41,369 bases of DNA from Bacteroidaceae bacterium. GTDB taxonomy: Bacteria > Bacteroidota > Bacteroidia > Bacteroidales > Bacteroidaceae. The notes under the pieces are model-generated. The model made no database searches, was not told the DNA's origin, and was given only the letters and a program-made list of their open reading frames with translations. The DNA is taken from the NCBI GenBank assembly GCA_017614465.1, contig JAGABW010000043.1, positions 1 through 41,369 of the forward strand. Direction: 5' to 3'. Numbering within the stretch: position 1 is the first letter of the stretch; every line of letters starts with the position of its first letter. A program made the translations under genes and the position numbers. Of the stretch, positions 37,908-41,369 are shown one piece after another.

Positions 37908-37976
37908 TAAATAAAAATTCGAATAATATATAATAAAATGAATATTTAAATAATTTAGCGATAAACACGTACGGTT

Positions 37977-38837
37977 TTATAATGCATTCAACTTCTTATA
38001 TGACAAAGGAGAAAAACCTGTTGTCTTTTTGAATAATCTGTTGAAATATGAATAATCATTAAAACCTAAAACATATGCTATATTCTTAACTTGCATATTA
38101 CTTGTAAGGAGTATTAACTGGGCCTTCTCTATCTTAAGTTTATTAATATACTGAAGAGGAGACATGCCAACTTTTTGCTTAAACAGCCCAACCATATATC
38201 CTCTTGATAAACAAGAGATATCAGCCAACTGATCTATTGTAATAATATCATAAATATGCTCGTGTACATAATCAATTACTTTCATGATTCTTTCGTCTTG
38301 CATCATCTGTTTGTCTTTCACATTAAACATAAAACGAGAAAGAAAAACAAGATTTATTCCACGAATCTCAATACGATTAGCAATATCATGATGTTTCAGT
38401 CTTCGTATATCATCAAGAAATGTTTTACGATTATCATATAATGATGGATTACTACCTGGTAAAGCCTGATCTGGCAATAAAGCACAGATACGTTTCATCA
38501 GAAATAAATCTTCCTCACGTGCATCAACCTCAAAAGGAAAATCAAACTTCTCAAATAAAGAAGTGTCATATTCCCTTTCTTCATATACATGAAGATAATA
38601 ATGACAGAAATGTCCATCACATTCATAATCATGTACAATATTAGCAGGTATAATATATAAGTGGTTAGGAGTTAAAACATATTTCTTGTTGTTCATGACA
38701 ATCCTTGCGGAACCTTCCGTAACAAGATATATTCTGGAAAAAGGACTTTGTACGTTTTTCCAATTCCAGTCGGCATTATGAACAGCATATCCTACATTTA
38801 ATGTCAATAAATTAATCTTATCAAGTGATATATTCAT
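37977..38837 (-). CDS. AraC family transcriptional regulator
   Basis: The 286-residue protein has an N-terminal cupin-type sensor domain at about 10-110 (FSRIYLVTEGSARIVMNNKKY, IIPANIVHDYEC). Its C-terminal double helix-turn-helix lies at about 185-286: IDQLADISCLSRGYMVGLFKQKVGMSPLQYI, then VKNIAYVLGFNDYSYFNRLFKKTTGFSPLSYK. The effector is unknown. It is divergent from the HAD/ATP-grasp pair, and the two -7 elements lie only about 44 bases apart, so it probably controls that pair, itself, or both. Confidence 0.93.
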   Translation of the reverse strand: MNISLDKINLLTLNVGYAVHNADWNWKNVQSPFSRIYLVTEGSARIVMNNKKYVLTPNHLYIIPANIVHDYECDGHFCHYYLHVYEEREYDTSLFEKFDFPFEVDAREEDLFLMKRICALLPDQALPGSNPSLYDNRKTFLDDIRRLKHHDIANRIEIRGINLVFLSRFMFNVKDKQMMQDERIMKVIDYVHEHIYDIITIDQLADISCLSRGYMVGLFKQKVGMSPLQYINKLKIEKAQLILLTSNMQVKNIAYVLGFNDYSYFNRLFKKTTGFSPLSYKKLNAL

Positions 38838-38878
38838 AAGATGTGATTTTTATAACACAACCCTTTTTATTTATGCAG

Positions 38879-38886
38879 CAAAGTTA
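38879..38886 (-). promoter_or_regulatory. -7 element for the AraC gene
   Basis: On the minus strand it reads TAACTTTG, matching TAnnTTTG, about 41 bases before the ATG. Confidence 0.5.
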
Positions 38887-38930
38887 TAAAAAACTTTGAA
38901 CTAATTGAATGAATCTTTAAACATTTTTAG

Positions 38931-38938
38931 TAACTTTG
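38931..38938 (+). promoter_or_regulatory. -7 element for the HAD/ATP-grasp pair
   Basis: TAACTTTG on the plus strand. No canonical -33 box is seen, which would fit a promoter that needs an activator. Confidence 0.5.
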
Positions 38939-38997
38939 TAATGTTATATATAAATAAGTGTGATTACACAAATTAATAATTAAAGAGACCATAAAAC

Positions 38998-39729
38998 ATG
39001 AAAGAATCAGTTCATGCAAACAATATAACTCCTTTTATAGATACAAAAAATAGTATTATCTGTTTTGATGCTGACGACACCTTATGGGATGATCAGATAT
39101 ATTATAATAAAGTAGAACATGAATGGACACAATTAATGAAAGATTATGGGGATGAGAAATTCTTACATGATGAACTATATAAGACAGAAACGAAAAATAT
39201 GCCTATAACCGGATATGGGCCAAAAGCATATTGTCTTTCTGTTATTGAAACCTCTTTAAAAGTATCCGACAATAATATATCTGGAGAAAAGATCAAACAA
39301 ATTTATGATTTAACGACAAGTATTCTGATTAACTCTACAACACCACTTGATGGTGTAAAAGAGACATTAGAAGAGCTATCAAAAAAGTTCAAACTGATTT
39401 GTCTCACTAAAGGAGAAATATTGGATCAAGAACACAAATTAAAAAAATCAGGTCTAAAACAATATTTCCAACATCTGGAGATTGTTTCAGAAAAAAAAGA
39501 ATGTACATATCTGAATATCTGCAATTTGAACGGAGTAAATCCAAATGACTTAGTCATGGTTGGGAACTCATTTAAATCAGACATCGATCCAGTGCTGAAA
39601 ATCGGTGGATGGGGAATATATGTTCCACACAAAACAATGTGGGCATACGAAAAAACTCAAGAATACAAACATGATAAATTAATCGAAATAAACAATTTCA
39701 GTTCTATTTTAGATTTAATAAAACAATAA
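38998..39729 (+). CDS. HAD superfamily hydrolase
   Basis: This 243-residue cytosolic enzyme carries all four HAD motifs. Motif I is FDADDTLW with nucleophile Asp24 and acid Asp26. Motif II is the threonine in LICLTKG, motif III is a lysine in the SEKKECTY stretch, and motif IV is VMVGNSFKSDID. A helical cap lies between motifs I and II (about residues 35-110), as in phosphatases of the YjjG/YfnB type. The substrate is unknown. The ATP-grasp-like gene begins three bases after its stop codon, so the two are likely translated together and may act on one metabolite. Confidence 0.9.
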   Translation: MKESVHANNITPFIDTKNSIICFDADDTLWDDQIYYNKVEHEWTQLMKDYGDEKFLHDELYKTETKNMPITGYGPKAYCLSVIETSLKVSDNNISGEKIKQIYDLTTSILINSTTPLDGVKETLEELSKKFKLICLTKGEILDQEHKLKKSGLKQYFQHLEIVSEKKECTYLNICNLNGVNPNDLVMVGNSFKSDIDPVLKIGGWGIYVPHKTMWAYEKTQEYKHDKLIEINNFSSILDLIKQ

Positions 39730-39732
39730 AAC

Positions 39733-40659
39733 ATGGCTTTTATTTTCAATTGTTCACATGAAATGGCATTAGCCGCCAATAAAAGTGAATATACACCACC
39801 TAAAATCGTAAAAAGAATGGAAGAAGATCTGAAAGATCTGTCCAGTCTTTTAAATAAAAATGTAATAGATAAAGATATCACAGTATGGGGATGGAATAAA
39901 GCCATTAAACAACAACTTATAAAAAGGGGGTATGATTCCACCCATATGCCTACAGATGAACAGATTGAAAGCATAAGATACTATGCATCACGCAAATATG
40001 CATCGATATACAGAAACAAATTAGAAATAGAACAATATCAAGATACCTTTGTCGATAATGAAATGAAATTCATTACAGACATTAACAAGTTAGAATGCTC
40101 AGAAGGCACATATATAACTAAAACACCATGGTCATCAAGTGGACGTGGAATAAAGATTGTAAACAACAAAGACTTCCCTTCCCCTCCATTCCTTTTAGAT
40201 AAATTCTATAATAAAGTGGTTGATTTTGCATTCGAATACAAAGTCACAGATATAGATGTAGAATATATCGGGATCTCTGTATTCAAAGCATCAACGGATG
40301 GAAAATATGAATATAATTATGTATTGCCACAAACAGAACTAAAGAATATAATCATACAACAAGGTGTTAATGAGCAAATTATTGATTATTTACAAGAACT
40401 ACATAAAACCTTACTTAAGAAGGAACTTATTGGAAAATACAAAGGTATTGTAGGGATAGATATGATGGTTGTAAATGAATCTGATACAATAAAAATACAT
40501 CCCTGCTTAGAATTAAATCTTAGAATGAATATGGGAGTTCTTGCAATAATGCTATATAAACAGTATGGTTGTAATTCATTTGCATGTATTGGAAATCCAA
40601 ATGGATTTCAAGCCATACTTGATAAAAATCAGTTTTACATTAAATATAATAAAAGCTGA
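39733..40659 (+). CDS. ATP-grasp-like enzyme of unknown function
   Basis: This 308-residue cytosolic protein is probably an ATP-grasp ligase or kinase, judged by motifs. The Lys-Pro-Trp-Ser-Ser-Ser-Gly-Arg-Gly loop at about residues 133-144 (ITKTPWSSSGRGIKI) resembles the ATP-holding loop. A VVDFAFEYKV strand contributes further binding residues. VGIDMMVV and IHPCLELNLRMNMG at about 242-274 match the metal-binding Glu-x-Asn end of the fold. The N-terminus (FNCSHEMALAANKSEYTPP) is of a type I associate with uncharacterised Bacteroidales proteins. No known pathway was recognised. It lies three bases after the HAD gene, and the divergent AraC gene is upstream. Confidence 0.7.
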   Translation: MAFIFNCSHEMALAANKSEYTPPKIVKRMEEDLKDLSSLLNKNVIDKDITVWGWNKAIKQQLIKRGYDSTHMPTDEQIESIRYYASRKYASIYRNKLEIEQYQDTFVDNEMKFITDINKLECSEGTYITKTPWSSSGRGIKIVNNKDFPSPPFLLDKFYNKVVDFAFEYKVTDIDVEYIGISVFKASTDGKYEYNYVLPQTELKNIIIQQGVNEQIIDYLQELHKTLLKKELIGKYKGIVGIDMMVVNESDTIKIHPCLELNLRMNMGVLAIMLYKQYGCNSFACIGNPNGFQAILDKNQFYIKYNKS

Positions 40660-40705
40660 GAAAGTCACAATTAATCATTAAAACTTATAATAGATAACTA
40701 TACTC

Positions 40706-40800
40706 GTTTCCAGTGTTTTTTCATTTCCATGGGTTACAATACCCATGAGAATACAGCTGTGCGGTACTAACCCGACTGTGACCTCACCGGAAACAGGCAT
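40706..40800. other. Structured, less AT-rich stretch beyond the rRNA terminator
   Basis: It contains a perfect hairpin (CATGGGT 40728-40734 and ACCCATG 40741-40747). GTTTCC (40706-40711) and GGAAAC (40789-40794) could close a larger fold. It lies beyond the rRNA terminator on the minus strand and after the ATP-grasp gene on the plus strand. A minus-strand open frame across it runs into the 5S gene and is not believed. Confidence 0.4.
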
Positions 40801-40841
40801 AAAAAAAAGGACTGCAAGAATCTTTCCGAAACTTGCAGTCC
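40801..40841 (-). terminator. Terminator of the rRNA operon
   Basis: A perfect 10-bp stem (40809-40818 and 40832-40841) is followed on the minus strand by eight T. It lies about 13 bases beyond the 5S gene. Confidence 0.92.
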
Positions 40842-40853
40842 AGTATGCTAAAA

Positions 40854-40964
40854 AAGGCGGCGACCTACTCTCCCACATTGCGGTGCAGTACCATCGGCGC
40901 GCTTGGGCTTAACTTCTCTGTTCGGGATGGGAAGAGGTGGAACCCCAAGGCTATAGCCACCTGA
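40854..40964 (-). rRNA. rrf: 5S ribosomal RNA
   Basis: Recognised by the conserved internal stretches read on the minus strand: CCCATCCCGAACAGAGAAG, TAAGCCCAAGCGCGCCGATGG and GTGGGAGAGTAGGTCGCCGCC. The ends pair AGGTGGC with GCCGCCT as the terminal helix. The ends are accurate to a few bases. Confidence 0.93.
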
Positions 40965-41083
40965 TATCTCTTTTACATCATGTACATCATTACAAACATA
41001 CACGACGTTGTACGTCTGACATCAGTGACAGGAAAAGAAAAGCAATCGGAATCCGAAAGCTCAAGGAACACGCCTCACGGCAT

Positions 41084-41369
41084 GACAAAGCTGACGGGCA
41101 ATTAGTACTGCTCGGCTTTAACGTCACCATCTTTACACCTGCAGCCTATCAACGTCGTAGTCTACAACGACCCTGTGAGATCTAATCTTGCGGCCGGCTT
41201 CGCGCTTAGATGCATTCAGCGCTTATCCGATCCAAACTTAGCTACCCAGCAGTGCACCTGGCGGCACAACTGGCAGACCAGAGGTCTGTCCGGCACGGTC
41301 CTCTCGTACTAGTGCCAGAGCCGCGCAAATCTCATGCGCCCACGATAGATAGAGACCGAACTGTCTCAC
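41084..41369 (-). rRNA. rrl: 23S ribosomal RNA, 3' end (partial)
   Basis: The last ~285 bases of the 23S gene, continuing past the window edge. It holds the sarcin-ricin loop (AGTACGAGAGGACC at 41310-41297 on the minus strand) and the conserved 3'-domain helices ending in AGTACTAATTGCCCG. The 3' end is estimated from the family; the 120-base spacer to 5S has no tRNA. Confidence 0.93.

Noticed and set aside
40678..40878. Minus-strand 66-codon protein beside 5S
   Set aside because: It runs through the rRNA terminator and into the 5S gene, so it is a shadow of RNA structure.
40937..41185. Plus-strand 82-codon protein
   Set aside because: It lies antisense to the 5S and 23S rRNA genes.

Overview
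The window looks like a chromosomal segment from an AT-rich member of the Bacteroidales, most like Prevotella and its relatives. The evidence is consistent across the window. Many promoters fit the Bacteroidota pattern TTTG-N19-21-TAnnTTTG and there are no Shine-Dalgarno sequences. Two proteins end in type IX secretion (T9SS)-like C-terminal domains. The lipoproteins carry an acidic stretch after the lipidated cysteine, and PurM, DnaA and the B12-dependent ribonucleotide reductase are of the Bacteroidales kind. No plasmid, phage, CRISPR array or intact insertion sequence is visible; this is mostly housekeeping chromosome with a few accessory islands.

Layout. 1-7.1 kb, minus strand: a small membrane protein, tRNA-Arg(CCG), a phosphohexomutase, an aquaporin and a very large secreted CotH/lamin-tail protein. 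7.3-7.4 kb: an intergenic patch of unusual base composition. 7.5-13.1 kb, plus strand: a DUF486 membrane protein, purM, a GHL10 glycosidase-like secreted protein and thrS. 13.4-17.8 kb, plus: a surface lipoprotein resembling beta-barrel pore-forming toxins, a tiny T9SS-type secreted protein, then an ECF sigma factor, a putative anti-sigma protein and a CpxP-like periplasmic protein. 18.0-21.7 kb, plus: a MATE exporter, a cytidylate-kinase-like protein and an ABC-F ATPase. 21.8-24.4 kb, minus: valS, broken by one in-frame TAA. 24.8-28.8 kb, plus: two small beta-barrel-like outer-membrane proteins, a small lipoprotein, a cell-wall amidase and an MlaD/MCE protein. 29.5-34.2 kb, plus: dnaA, class II ribonucleotide reductase and folB. 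34.2-38.8 kb: a DUF4886 SGNH hydrolase, DUF1015 and YigZ proteins, an unknown secreted protein and an AraC regulator. 39.0-40.7 kb, plus: a HAD hydrolase and an ATP-grasp-like enzyme, divergent from the AraC gene. 40.8 kb to the end, minus: terminator, 5S rRNA and the 3' end of 23S rRNA.

How the genes work together. The housekeeping genes cover purine synthesis (purM), folate (folB), deoxynucleotides (nrdJ), replication initiation (dnaA) and aminoacylation (thrS, valS). The envelope genes form three groups: the sigma/anti-sigma/CpxP-like stress module, the lipoprotein-amidase-MlaD operon, and the secreted or surface proteins.

Most worth checking: the interrupted valS; the ABC-F protein whose degenerate motifs all fall in one composite ATP site; the HAD/ATP-grasp pair next to a divergent AraC regulator; the leukocidin-like lipoprotein; and a 20-bp tandem duplication that places a seven-codon upstream ORF directly before a lipoprotein start.
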